Origin: an uncultured Barnesiella sp. | GTDB taxonomy: Bacteria; Bacteroidota; Bacteroidia; Bacteroidales; Barnesiellaceae | Direction of reading: 5' to 3' | Assembly (NCBI GenBank): GCA_944320015.1 | Contig: CALUFO010000009.1 | Location: 1-64,000, forward strand | Length of the DNA stretch: 64,000 nucleotides | Shown here: in pieces, positions 1-8,714 of the stretch | Numbering within the stretch: the first letter of the stretch is position 1 | Layout of the letters: each line of letters begins with the position of its first letter | Notes under the pieces: generated by a model | What the model was told of the DNA's origin: nothing | Database searches by the model: none | The model's input: only the letters and a program-made list of their open reading frames with translations | Program-made: the position numbers and the translations under genes

Positions 1-74
1 TCTTCAGTAGCTCAGTCGGTTAGAGCATCTGACTGTTAATCAGAGGGTCGTTGGTTCAAGTCCAACCTGAAGAG
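1..74 (+). tRNA. tRNA-Asn (anticodon GTT)
   Basis: Cloverleaf with a 7-bp acceptor stem (bases 1-7 with 67-73) and discriminator G74. The anticodon stem TCTGA/TCAGA encloses a loop carrying GTT, and the T-loop is TTCAAGT. The gene starts at the first base of the window, so its promoter lies outside. CCA is not encoded. An intrinsic terminator follows at once. Confidence 0.95.
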
Positions 75-83
75 CTTTCGAAG

Positions 84-109
84 AGTTCGTTTACAAAACG
101 AACTTTTTT
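84..109 (+). terminator. Intrinsic terminator of tRNA-Asn
   Basis: Perfect 9-bp stem AGTTCGTTT / AAACGAACT (84-92 and 96-104) with a 3-base loop, followed by a T-run. It sits 10 bases after the tRNA and ends its transcript. Confidence 0.85.
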
Positions 110-174
110 CATTTAATCAACCCATTAATTATGGACGATTCAACCTCACGCACATACACTTGTAGTATTAATAT

Positions 175-211
175 CTCCCTCGGGAGCAAGTGAGATTTGA
201 ACGTCAAATCT
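175..211 (+). promoter_or_regulatory. Two small hairpins in the corA leader
   Basis: CTCC-CTCG-GGAG (175-186) and AGATTTGA-ACG-TCAAATCT (193-211) lie 45-80 bases before the chosen corA start. The second has a perfect 8-bp stem. Together they suggest a structured 5' leader or an operator. The stretch is too short for an M-box magnesium riboswitch, so no named class is proposed. Confidence 0.3.
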
Positions 212-255
212 GGCAAGCTCCGATCGGGAAAACCAAAAAAGAAAGGAGCAACGCA

Positions 256-1182
256 ATGAGAAAGTATCTTTTTTGTGAGAACGGTTTTGTAGAAAAACCA
301 CAATGGCTACCCAACTGTTGGGTAAATGTAGAGCAACCCACCGAAAACGATTTCGATTTTCTCGAGAACCATTTGAAAGTCCCCGTTTCATTCCTGCACG
401 ATATTGCCGACGACGACGAACGGCCTCGCATCGACACGGAAGGAGACTGGCTGTTGACCATTCTGCGTATCCCCGTTTTCGAAAAAGACAAAGCCATCAC
501 CTACACCACAGTCCCTATCGGGGTTATCACCAACAACGAAATCATCGTTTCGGTGTGCTACCGCTCAACCGCCATGCTCTCCGATTTCATCGAATACACG
601 CGACGAAAAAGTATAACTGTACCCAATAAATACGAGTTTATCCTTCGACTGATTTACTCCTCGGCCGTGTGGTACCTCAAATATTTGAAACAAATCAACA
701 ACGAAGTCACCAATGCCGAAAAGGAATTGCAACGAAGCATACGCAATGAGGACCTGCTACGGCTCATGAACTTGCAAAAATGTTTGGTTTATTTCAACAC
801 TTCCATTCGTGGCAATGAAATGATGATTAGCAAACTGCCCAAAATCTTTCACGAAAAAGATTATCAAAACCCCGAATTGCTCGACGATGTCATGATCGAA
901 CTGCGACAAGCCCACAACATGGTGAACATTTACAGCGACATCTTAACCGGGACAATGGACGCCTTTGCCTCGATTATCTCCAACAACGTCAATACCATCA
1001 TGAAACGCATGACCAGTCTCTCGATCATACTCATGGTGCCCACGCTCATTGCCAGTTTCTACGGCATGAATGTCGACATTCACGTTGAAAAGATTCCCCA
1101 TGCGTTCTCACTAATTGTCTTTTTCTCGATTTCCCTATCGGCGATGGCTTTTGTCATCTTCCGAAAAATCAAGTGGTTTTAA
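256..1182 (+). CDS. CorA-family divalent-cation transporter
   Basis: Inner-membrane channel of the CorA family (Mg2+, possibly Co2+ or Ni2+), 308 residues. The long N-terminal part is cytosolic with a charged helical region. The family signature YGMN (in FYGMNVD) ends the first of two C-terminal membrane helices, and the second helix runs to a basic tail (RKIKWF). An in-frame start exists at 190, but the ATG at 256 is preferred because AAAGGAG lies just upstream at 242-248 and the added residues look unlike protein. It seems to be a single gene, 30 bases before the HAD gene, which may be co-transcribed. The metal cannot be told from the sequence. Confidence 0.88.
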   Translation: MRKYLFCENGFVEKPQWLPNCWVNVEQPTENDFDFLENHLKVPVSFLHDIADDDERPRIDTEGDWLLTILRIPVFEKDKAITYTTVPIGVITNNEIIVSVCYRSTAMLSDFIEYTRRKSITVPNKYEFILRLIYSSAVWYLKYLKQINNEVTNAEKELQRSIRNEDLLRLMNLQKCLVYFNTSIRGNEMMISKLPKIFHEKDYQNPELLDDVMIELRQAHNMVNIYSDILTGTMDAFASIISNNVNTIMKRMTSLSIILMVPTLIASFYGMNVDIHVEKIPHAFSLIVFFSISLSAMAFVIFRKIKWF

Positions 1183-1212
1183 CAAAAACATTAACATAGC
1201 CCCATAGACTGT

Positions 1213-2046
1213 ATGAAAGCCCAAACACTCTATATCTCCGACTTGGACGGGACATTGCTCAACCGGGATTCGGTCGTATCGCCCCATTCCATCGAAAAAA
1301 TAAACGCTCTCTTACAAAAGGGAATGCTCTTCACCGTTGCCACGGCACGCACCCCGGCGACGGTCGTTCCCCTGTTGCAACAATTGAATCTCAATATCCC
1401 GGCCATCCTCATGAACGGGGCCGTACTCTACGATATACAGCAGCGACGTTATATCCGCTCCAACGGGTTCACCGACAATTCGGCACTACGCTACATCTCC
1501 TTGCTCGAGAAGCGAGAATTAGTCCCCTTTGTCTATCGAATCGCCCATAACAAACTGCAAGTGTTCCATAAGCCACTTGCAAACGACATGCAGCGAGAGT
1601 TCAAGCGGCAACGGGAAAACACCCCTTACAAAGATTTCATACTCACGACCGATTATCAAAAGGAACTGCTCGACAATCCTCCGCTGTTTCTGCTGGTCAT
1701 CGACCGCTTCGACAAGCTACAAACCGCAGCGGCCGAAATATCCCGCGCCGGGAAATGCAGTATATTCTGTTACCGCGATATTATCGACCCCGAATATGGC
1801 AACCTCGAAATCTACCCCAAAGGGGTTTCCAAAGCGGCTACCGCCCAAGAAATTATTGCCCGGCTCAATCCATGGGAAGTCGTAGTTTTCGGCGACAATC
1901 TCAACGACCTTCCGCTCTTTCGCATTGCCGATAGGCGCTATGCGCCAGAAAACGCCATGGACGAAATCAAACAACAAGCCACTGCGATAATTGCCGATAA
2001 CGACCACGACGGAGTTGCCCGGTTCCTCTGTGACGACTACCTATAA
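1213..2046 (+). CDS. Cof-type HAD-superfamily phosphatase
   Basis: Cytosolic phosphatase of the HAD superfamily, Cof/YbjI-like subfamily (type IIB cap), 277 residues, normal for the family. Motif I is DLDGT (Asp10 nucleophile, Asp12 acid/base). The cap domain spans about residues 85-190. Motif IV is GDNLND near residue 225. Members dephosphorylate sugar phosphates, nucleotides or pyridoxal phosphate, and the substrate cannot be predicted here. It lies 30 bases after the CorA gene in the same direction, so co-transcription is possible. No export signal is seen. Confidence 0.88.
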   Translation: MKAQTLYISDLDGTLLNRDSVVSPHSIEKINALLQKGMLFTVATARTPATVVPLLQQLNLNIPAILMNGAVLYDIQQRRYIRSNGFTDNSALRYISLLEKRELVPFVYRIAHNKLQVFHKPLANDMQREFKRQRENTPYKDFILTTDYQKELLDNPPLFLLVIDRFDKLQTAAAEISRAGKCSIFCYRDIIDPEYGNLEIYPKGVSKAATAQEIIARLNPWEVVVFGDNLNDLPLFRIADRRYAPENAMDEIKQQATAIIADNDHDGVARFLCDDYL

Positions 2047-2159
2047 GCAACTCCTGTTTATAGATAAAATATAGATATATTAAAAATAAAAATAGCTCTA
2101 CAAAATCCTAATTACAAGCAATATAGAAAACATCACACTTGTACTTGAAAATTTTGGGA

Positions 2160-3140
2160 TTATTTGTGCGATTTATCGGAAAGAGAAGAAGCGCCCGGCA
2201 GACCATTAGACGCAGCCTGACGAGCCTGCTCGGCCTCGACTTGGGCTCTCGATTTACTGGTGGTCACTACATAAACGCCCAAGAAAACGAGCAGTATGGC
2301 AAAGCCTTTCTTCAAATCGAAGCTATCCATTCCCCACCAAATAGCCAACAGAGAGGCCATAATGGGTTGTAAATAGTTATACATGCTCAAAATAGTCGGG
2401 CGCAACCGCTTTTGCCCAACCGACACCAACATATACGAGAGGAATGTGGCACCAAAAACGACAAAAAACAAATCAAGATACACCGAGGCTCCCAAATCGG
2501 CATAGGGGACTCTCCACAAATCGCTCCACCCGAAAGGAAGACAGCATATCGTAGCAAACAGAAACATCCACTTCATGAGCGTCACCGGGGTATAACGACT
2601 TATTAACCCCTTAAACGATACATAGTAAATAGCGAAACTCACTTCGGCCACCAGACAAAACAAAGCCCCCACGGCCTGAACGCTCGAAAATCCCGTCGTA
2701 CCTTTGCCGGCTCCGTTCAATATCAACATCAACGCCCCCGAAAGCCCCATAAACACCCCGATAACCTTCTTTCCCGTCATAGGCTCTTTCTGAATAAAAG
2801 CGGCCAAGACCATCGTAATAATCGGAGCCAACGAAGCCACAACCGAAGCGACAACCGGCGTCGTATAAGAGAGCCCCAACACAAAAAATCCTTGGTTCAA
2901 ACTGATTCCGAAAAGCGAAGCGACAAAAAGCAAAAACAAGTCACGGCGACTTACACGCTCACGCGGCATAAACAACGAGGCAATCCAGAACAAAACCGCC
3001 GCACCCATCATTCGCATATTGGTCAACGAAAAGGCCGAAACCATACCCGTCAAAAAAATAGACTTGGATATAGGCGACATGATTCCCCACAGGAAATTCG
3101 CCGCAAACATAGCCGAATGGCCCTTCAATTTTTCTTTCAT
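2160..3140 (-). CDS. DMT-superfamily (EamA) transporter
   Basis: Inner-membrane protein of 326 residues with about ten hydrophobic helices in two EamA repeats, as in drug/metabolite exporters. The start (MKEKLKGHSAMFAANFLWG) has the typical first helix with a conserved Trp-Gly. A hydrophilic C-terminal tail of about 30 residues (KSRAQVEAEQARQ...) extends past the last helix. It is transcribed alone, divergent from the esterase gene. The -7-like box TACTTTTG on the minus strand lies 19 bases before its start. The substrate is unknown. Confidence 0.85.
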   Translation of the reverse strand: MKEKLKGHSAMFAANFLWGIMSPISKSIFLTGMVSAFSLTNMRMMGAAVLFWIASLFMPRERVSRRDLFLLFVASLFGISLNQGFFVLGLSYTTPVVASVVASLAPIITMVLAAFIQKEPMTGKKVIGVFMGLSGALMLILNGAGKGTTGFSSVQAVGALFCLVAEVSFAIYYVSFKGLISRYTPVTLMKWMFLFATICCLPFGWSDLWRVPYADLGASVYLDLFFVVFGATFLSYMLVSVGQKRLRPTILSMYNYLQPIMASLLAIWWGMDSFDLKKGFAILLVFLGVYVVTTSKSRAQVEAEQARQAASNGLPGASSLSDKSHK

Positions 3141-3158
3141 CTCCCATTATTTTGGCCG

Positions 3159-3166
3159 CAAAAGTA
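3159..3166 (-). promoter_or_regulatory. -7 box for the DMT transporter gene
   Basis: TACTTTTG on the minus strand matches the Bacteroidetes -7 consensus TAnnTTTG, 19 bases upstream of the ATG. No clear TTTG -33 box is seen at the right distance. Confidence 0.55.
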
Positions 3167-3218
3167 CAAATTGTTTCCCCAATACCGAGGCTCTATACGA
3201 CTTATTTTTGCCTATAAA

Positions 3219-3248
3219 TTTGTCTTTCGAATTATCTATTTATCTTTG
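3219..3248 (+). promoter_or_regulatory. Promoter (-33 TTTG / -7 TATCTTTG) of the esterase gene
   Basis: TTTG at 3219-3222 and TATCTTTG at 3241-3248 are separated by 18 bases, close to the 19-21 usual for the major sigma factor of Bacteroidetes. The start codon follows 29 bases later. Confidence 0.65.
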
Positions 3249-3277
3249 TATCCATAACAAACGAAATAAAAAGAACC

Positions 3278-4135
3278 ATGAAACTCAAAACGTGCGCATT
3301 CATACTCCTCGCCTTGTTCGCCTTCTGTGAACGGAGCAACGCCGAAAACAAACAGCCCATCGATATCGCCCTTTGGGAAAACGGCCCGGCAGAAAAGAAC
3401 ATTGACGAGGGCGTCGGCTACGACGAAAACCGCCAAATCTATCAACCCTCCATACGCATATTCCTTCCCGAAGGGAAAAATACAGGACGAGCCGTTATCA
3501 TCTGTCCCGGAGGCGCATATTATGGATTGGCCTACGACCACGAAGGATATGCCTACGCCGACTATTTCAAACATCAGGGAATCGCCCTCATCGTTTTGAA
3601 ATACCGCATGCCGCATGGCAATCACAAAGTTCCCATGTCCGACTTGTGTGAAGCCATGCGGATTGTGAAGTCACACGCCACAGAATGGGGAATAAACCCC
3701 GACGACATCGGTGTCATGGGTTTTTCGGCCGGCGGGCATTTGGCATCGACCTTTGCCACACACTATCCGGCCGAACTGAAACCGGCCTTTCAAATACTCA
3801 TTTACCCTGTTATTTCGATGGATAGCGGCATTACACACCAAGGCTCACGGGAAAACCTTATCGGAAACCAACCCGACCCGCAACTCGTCGACTATTATTC
3901 CAACGAGAAACATGTCACCGACGAGAGCCCGCGGGCATTTATCGCCCTCTCGGGCGACGACTCTGCGGTTCCTCCTGAAAACAGTCTTCGGTACTACACC
4001 GCTCTGCTTCGGCACAAAGTACCGGCCTCGTTGCATATCTATCCTTCCGGCGAACACGGTTGGGGATACAACGAATCCTTCCGGTTCAAAAAAGCGGTTC
4101 ACGATGAACTTACCGACTGGCTCCGCTCGTTCTGA
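3278..4135 (+). CDS. Secreted alpha/beta-hydrolase, esterase/lipase-like
   Basis: Exported esterase of 285 residues. A signal peptide (hydrophobic core ILLALFAF, cleavage near residue 22) is followed by an alpha/beta-hydrolase of the acetyl-xylan esterase/lipase group. The oxyanion-hole region is CPGGAYYG, the nucleophile is Ser150 in GFSAGG, the acid is Asp227 or Asp228 in SGDDSAVPP, and His260 is in SGEHGWGY. All triad residues are present. Related enzymes remove acetyl or other acyl groups from glycans. It has its own promoter and converges on the GH89 region, sharing a terminator with it, so a role in the same glycan pathway is possible but not shown. Confidence 0.85.
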   Translation: MKLKTCAFILLALFAFCERSNAENKQPIDIALWENGPAEKNIDEGVGYDENRQIYQPSIRIFLPEGKNTGRAVIICPGGAYYGLAYDHEGYAYADYFKHQGIALIVLKYRMPHGNHKVPMSDLCEAMRIVKSHATEWGINPDDIGVMGFSAGGHLASTFATHYPAELKPAFQILIYPVISMDSGITHQGSRENLIGNQPDPQLVDYYSNEKHVTDESPRAFIALSGDDSAVPPENSLRYYTALLRHKVPASLHIYPSGEHGWGYNESFRFKKAVHDELTDWLRSF

Positions 4136-4146
4136 AACATAAAAAT

Positions 4147-4190
4147 AGTCGGAGACACTCCCCACGGGCTTGCCTCCGACTCTCGTTTTT
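4147..4190. terminator. Shared bidirectional terminator
   Basis: Stem AGTCGGAG (4147-4154) / CTCCGACT (4174-4181) between two converging genes. A T-run follows on the plus strand, and an A-run precedes it, which reads as a T-run on the minus strand. It can end both the esterase transcript and the GH89 operon. Confidence 0.75.
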
Positions 4191-4199
4191 ATCAACTTA

Positions 4200-6374
4200 T
4201 TATTTTATCTTTTCTTCATATTTCTCCAACAAACGACGAGAAATATCGAGCAGTGTACCGTCACGCTCAATTTGGATAGGTGTCGTACTCTCCACCCATT
4301 CTTGTTCGAATGCCGCCATCGCCTCGTTCAACGCATCGGTATCCAAGTCGATACCCCGCTTTGCCGCACCGATCACCGCATCGAAATAAATATCCCACCG
4401 CCGGGAATAATAGTTTTCCAGCAATCCGGCCCACGCCCGACTCGCATAATCGTTCAGGCTACCGCCCCATGTGGTAATAAGGTTGCGAGCGTTCTTCTCA
4501 TAATAATCTTTCTGCTCGTCGGTTGCGCCCAAACTACGGGCATCCTCGATCCATTTATCCAGCGAAGCGTGCATGTGGAATGCGGTCAAGGTCTCCAAAT
4601 CGCTCAATATTTCTTTCATTTCGGCGGCTTTCGACTGCAATTCGGGGATATTCCGCTGCCTATACAAGCTATCGAAATCGTGCTTTACCTCTAAGAAATA
4701 ATTCCCCATGACTTGTCTTCCCACCGTAATGAGGTCGATATTATATGCGTCTCTATGGCAAGAGGGCTCTTCCAGCAAGAGTTCCCACACACGGAACAAT
4801 GTCGCGTTGTCATACTCATTGCTGGTTCTCCGGTCGTGATTATTCCCCATTTGCGGACGGTATCCCGGCAAGATACCCAATGTGCGGGGAACCTGTACGA
4901 AAATGTCGTCATACAAGATGTGCCAAGCCTCACGAACCGGAGCGGAAACCGCACCCACATGCCTGTCGGCGAGACAATCCACCCAAGACCGCTCGTCCCT
5001 GTCGATTGTCCACGCCTTCTCAAAAATACATTCATACGGGAATTGGTGTACATCGAGACCCTCCAATGTAGAGCCTATTCCCCGCAAATTGTCTCCACCG
5101 TTCTGTAACGCATTGTCGAGCCGTTTCACACTCTCTTTTACATTCCCGGTAAGGGTCGTATTCCCCCCGAAATTTCCCAAATAGCACCAAATATACGGTT
5201 GCCCATGGAATTTACCGGTAGTCTGCCACAATTCCACATTCTCGCAATGATAATCAAGCAACATCATTTTATCTTGGGGCACCCCGGTCAGCAAAGCCTT
5301 TATACGAGGAGCAGTCCACAAATCCCGGTCGTGATAAAACATCCATGTCATTTGCAACCACACGGCTTCGGGATCGGCGGCCACCAATGTTTTGTACATA
5401 TCGGACGAAACCTGTGCCAAGTATTCGGGTTCCCAACTCGGCGGATCCACCTCGTTAAAGGGATCTACGCCATAAATATGATCGGTCCCGAACATCTTTT
5501 CCTGCTCTTCCAGAAAACTCTTCTGTATCTTGGCAAAAAGAGGTTCTTCGGGATTCAGGAAATGGCAACGGTACTTATCGTCAAACCCCGCCCATTTCCC
5601 CAAATATTGGATATTCGCATCGGGGTGAATCCGCTTCAACGCCGCCGGCACATGGCCTGCAAAGGCCGGTAATACAGGTGTCATATTCAATTCACGCTCG
5701 CGAGCCAGAATCTTCTTTTGCAACTCGGCCTGCGACTCCAACCACTCCATGGGTAGCGGCCCGTTCCAACCATCGATATTCGCCATGCGATGCCACGGAA
5801 GATACGTCGGGCCGGTAAAGTACGACCGTATCTCCTTATCGGTCAATCCCTCTTTTTCCCACACCTTATACCACACGGCTTCTTGTCCCGTAATGGCCAG
5901 CGGCATATTCACGCCATTCAACGCCATCCAGTCGATGAGGCGCTCCCAGTCTTGCCATTGCCAAAAAGGCATTGAATACCCATAGGTGCAATAATTCAAG
6001 AAAAATCGATTATCTACTTTTGCCTCTATGGTGACAGGCTCTTTCACCTCCGGCAATGCATCGGGCATCTCCACCGGAATATCGGCATACCACGACACCG
6101 TGGTGAGGCAATAATATTTCAAATAATAATTAAGCCCGGCCGCCATTGAGTTAGCATTGTTGCCACTAATGTAGATTTTCCCGTCCTTACTCTCCAAAGA
6201 ATAATAATCCTTATCTTTCTCGGGAGCCACCTCAAAGACAAATCGATCGGCATAGCCGGGAATCAACCGGTGGGTAAGTTGCTCTACGGCCAGCACATTG
6301 TCATCTTTCGGTGTGCAACCCGTTATTCCCCATATCGCAAACGATAATAAAGCAATTAAAAACAGTTTTTTCAT
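4200..6374 (-). CDS. GH89 alpha-N-acetylglucosaminidase (first copy), lipoprotein
   Basis: Retaining alpha-N-acetylglucosaminidase of family GH89 (NAGLU-like), 724 residues, about full family length. The start at 6374 gives a lipoprotein signal (lipobox ITGC); a longer reading is possible but adds a poor N-terminus. An N-terminal NAGLU domain is followed by the TIM barrel and a helical C-terminal domain. The likely acid/base is Glu308 in DPFNEVDPPS, as in the human enzyme. The likely nucleophile is Glu438 in STLEGLD, where the human enzyme and the second copy here have APEG. It is the last gene of the downstream block, 4 bases after the acetyltransferase gene. Exact specificity may differ from the second copy. 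Confidence 0.92.
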   Translation of the reverse strand: MKKLFLIALLSFAIWGITGCTPKDDNVLAVEQLTHRLIPGYADRFVFEVAPEKDKDYYSLESKDGKIYISGNNANSMAAGLNYYLKYYCLTTVSWYADIPVEMPDALPEVKEPVTIEAKVDNRFFLNYCTYGYSMPFWQWQDWERLIDWMALNGVNMPLAITGQEAVWYKVWEKEGLTDKEIRSYFTGPTYLPWHRMANIDGWNGPLPMEWLESQAELQKKILARERELNMTPVLPAFAGHVPAALKRIHPDANIQYLGKWAGFDDKYRCHFLNPEEPLFAKIQKSFLEEQEKMFGTDHIYGVDPFNEVDPPSWEPEYLAQVSSDMYKTLVAADPEAVWLQMTWMFYHDRDLWTAPRIKALLTGVPQDKMMLLDYHCENVELWQTTGKFHGQPYIWCYLGNFGGNTTLTGNVKESVKRLDNALQNGGDNLRGIGSTLEGLDVHQFPYECIFEKAWTIDRDERSWVDCLADRHVGAVSAPVREAWHILYDDIFVQVPRTLGILPGYRPQMGNNHDRRTSNEYDNATLFRVWELLLEEPSCHRDAYNIDLITVGRQVMGNYFLEVKHDFDSLYRQRNIPELQSKAAEMKEILSDLETLTAFHMHASLDKWIEDARSLGATDEQKDYYEKNARNLITTWGGSLNDYASRAWAGLLENYYSRRWDIYFDAVIGAAKRGIDLDTDALNEAMAAFEQEWVESTTPIQIERDGTLLDISRRLLEKYEEKIK

Positions 6375-6378
6375 CTTT

Positions 6379-7467
6379 CTATAATTTGATATAAATATGC
6401 TTTTTATATAAAAACAGAGCGACAAGCCAGTTCAACAGAAGAAATACAAGAGCATAGCACAAACTCCCTCCATAATTCCCGAACAAAGGCTGCCATATCG
6501 CATCGAACGAGATTGTTGTCCATTGGAGTTTCCTGAATATCTCCCCGACAATCTCACTAAGTATGTATATCGACAACGGATTTATCCCGACGACCAAAAA
6601 AGGAAAAGCCCATTTCCCTTTTTTCGAATCGTCGATGATATAAATGAGCGTGGCAAACAAAAGCGCTGTGACTCCACAAGTCACCAAAACAAAACTCGAC
6701 GACCACAACCGTTTATTCAACGGGGCTCCGTAGCTCCACAAAAATCCAATCACCAGCATCAGCGTACCCCAAACGGCCAATTTGGCGATTTGGGCGCGTA
6801 TATCTTTTTCACAGGCCACAATCTTCCCGCAAAGGAATCCGATCATCACCTGCGCCACCGCAGGAATCGTACTCAACACGCCCTCGGGGTCGACAAATTG
6901 CGTACCGCCCAAATACATGTGGGATTTGCCCAAGACCGCATAATCGACAATAGAGACGATATTCTCCGCACTCTTTTCAAAACCATTCCCAAAAAGCTGC
7001 AACAAATAATACCCCACGAGCAAAACAGTTATAATAGTCGGGAAAAAACGGTGCCGAACCGTCACGGCCAAAAGAGCCACAATCCCGTAGCAAATGCCCA
7101 GCCGCTGCAACACGCCCATAATGCGCAAATTATCGAGGGTATTGCACACCCCGGTATCGATAAAAGCCAAAATCCATTTAAGAACTATTCCCGAGAGAAA
7201 AATCAACGCCGTGCGCCGTAGAATCCGAGACAACGAAACCCGGTAATCGAAATGGGATTTATTGAGCGACAAATAAATAGACACCCCCATGATAAACATA
7301 AAGGCCGGGAACACCAAATCGGCCGGCGTAAAGCCGTCCCAACGGGCGTGCCGCAATGGAGCATAGGCATAACCGCAAGCTCCCGCATTGTTGACGAGTA
7401 TCATACCACAAACAGTAATCCCCCGCAACACATCTAATGAAACAAGTCTTTTTACTTTTACCGACAT
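6379..7467 (-). CDS. HGSNAT/NagX-like membrane acyltransferase (DUF5009, COG4299)
   Basis: Polytopic inner-membrane protein, 362 residues and about ten helices, of the family containing human HGSNAT, which moves acetyl from cytosolic acetyl-CoA to terminal alpha-glucosamine of heparan sulfate. The N-terminal signature SLDVLRGITV and the family motif LRHARWDGFTPADLVFP are present; His40 of that motif is probably the acetyl-carrying residue. An upstream in-frame TTG would add 8 residues, and the ATG at 7467 is preferred. The gene overlaps the permease gene by 10 bases and ends 4 bases before a GH89 enzyme. In lysosomes the same two activities act in sequence. Substrate here is inferred. Confidence 0.82.
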   Translation of the reverse strand: MSVKVKRLVSLDVLRGITVCGMILVNNAGACGYAYAPLRHARWDGFTPADLVFPAFMFIMGVSIYLSLNKSHFDYRVSLSRILRRTALIFLSGIVLKWILAFIDTGVCNTLDNLRIMGVLQRLGICYGIVALLAVTVRHRFFPTIITVLLVGYYLLQLFGNGFEKSAENIVSIVDYAVLGKSHMYLGGTQFVDPEGVLSTIPAVAQVMIGFLCGKIVACEKDIRAQIAKLAVWGTLMLVIGFLWSYGAPLNKRLWSSSFVLVTCGVTALLFATLIYIIDDSKKGKWAFPFLVVGINPLSIYILSEIVGEIFRKLQWTTISFDAIWQPLFGNYGGSLCYALVFLLLNWLVALFLYKKHIYIKL

Positions 7468-8714
7468 ATCAAATACATTATTGTGGTGCAAAAAGTCAAC
7501 GTAGCTCCTATGAGCGACTCATAAGGAATCAATTTCAACCGCTCTTTAAATGTCAAGTCACAAACTCCTCCCGTAGCATGGAAAAACGAACCGTGAGGCA
7601 AATGATCCAGTACGGTAGACCCGGCATTGACCATCGCGGCACCCCATACCGAAGAGACTCCCACAGCAAGAATCGTGTCGGCAAAAGAGGCCGAAGCCAA
7701 CGTCGCGCCGGCCGTAGTCGAAGCCGTAGCGGCCGACATCAAAATTCCCGAAATAGGAGCAATCATATCTTTCCCTATGCTCATATAGTCCAGCAACCCC
7801 AAGATATGGTCTTTCAGCGTAGAATCTTTTATTACCCCGGCAATGGTTCCTGTTCCAATCAACAACACGGCAATCACCGACATTTTTTGTAACCCGAATT
7901 CGAGACTCGGCAACGTATTTTTCCATTGCTTCATACAAAGGATTCCACACAAGCCTCCTATCGGAAGCGCAATCAGCGGGTCGACCGTAAAGCCGAAAAG
8001 CGGGCGCAACGCCAGCAAGAATATCGTGACGACGGGAGCGACCAAGCTACTCCACAACGAAGGGAGATTTTCATCTTCTTCTATCTCGGGGACCTCGGTT
8101 CGTCTCCTCAACGACGCGGCTCCCGGGAAAAAACGGGCAACCACAAACACGGTAAACAACAGCCCTATCACAGCTGGTATGATATTGGCAAACATCACCG
8201 AAGACAAATCGGCGCCGAAATTCTCGGCGGCTATAATCGTATTGGGATTGGGCGAAATAATATTTCCGCATTTCCCTCCTCCTATCATAACTAACAGTAA
8301 CTGCGGCGTAGGCACCTCCAACCGCCGGCCGATAGACAAAGCTACCGGAGCTACCGTAATAACCGCCACATCGATAAACACACCCACAGCACACAATAAC
8401 ATGGTGGCAACCGCCAGCGCCAAATAGATGCGTTTGGGCCCCCAGAAACGAATAATCGCATTCGAAATAGTCATCGCCGCTCCGGTCTTGATAAGGACTC
8501 CCGACAATACGCCCGCTGTGAGAATACGAAGCACTGCCGACGAAACATCTTTCACACCATCGACCATTGACAAAACAACCTCATCGAGCGAAAAGCCGCC
8601 GACCAAACCGCCGACCAATGCACCCAAGATAAGGCTATAAGCCGGCGACACCTTCTTGATTATCAAGAATATCGCAAGCAATAGTCCAACCAACGCACCT
8701 ATCGTACTATCCAT
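7458..8714 (-). CDS. GntP-family permease, probably for glycerate
   Basis: Inner-membrane carrier of 418 residues with about twelve hydrophobic segments. It matches the GntP gluconate/glycerate permease family, with conserved stretches GGGKCGNIISPNPNT and a C-terminal NAGSTVLDHLPHGSFFH. Its start codon overlaps the end of the glycerate kinase gene by 8 bases, so the two are translationally coupled. That pairing is the main reason to propose glycerate or a similar hydroxy acid as cargo. Gluconate or another sugar acid remains possible. The reading overlaps the downstream HGSNAT-like gene by 10 bases. Confidence 0.85.
   Translation of the reverse strand: MDSTIGALVGLLLAIFLIIKKVSPAYSLILGALVGGLVGGFSLDEVVLSMVDGVKDVSSAVLRILTAGVLSGVLIKTGAAMTISNAIIRFWGPKRIYLALAVATMLLCAVGVFIDVAVITVAPVALSIGRRLEVPTPQLLLVMIGGGKCGNIISPNPNTIIAAENFGADLSSVMFANIIPAVIGLLFTVFVVARFFPGAASLRRRTEVPEIEEDENLPSLWSSLVAPVVTIFLLALRPLFGFTVDPLIALPIGGLCGILCMKQWKNTLPSLEFGLQKMSVIAVLLIGTGTIAGVIKDSTLKDHILGLLDYMSIGKDMIAPISGILMSAATASTTAGATLASASFADTILAVGVSSVWGAAMVNAGSTVLDHLPHGSFFHATGGVCDLTFKERLKLIPYESLIGATLTFCTTIMYLICR

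Noticed and set aside
111..255. M-box magnesium riboswitch before corA
   Set aside because: The leader is too short and the hairpins do not form the conserved M-box core.
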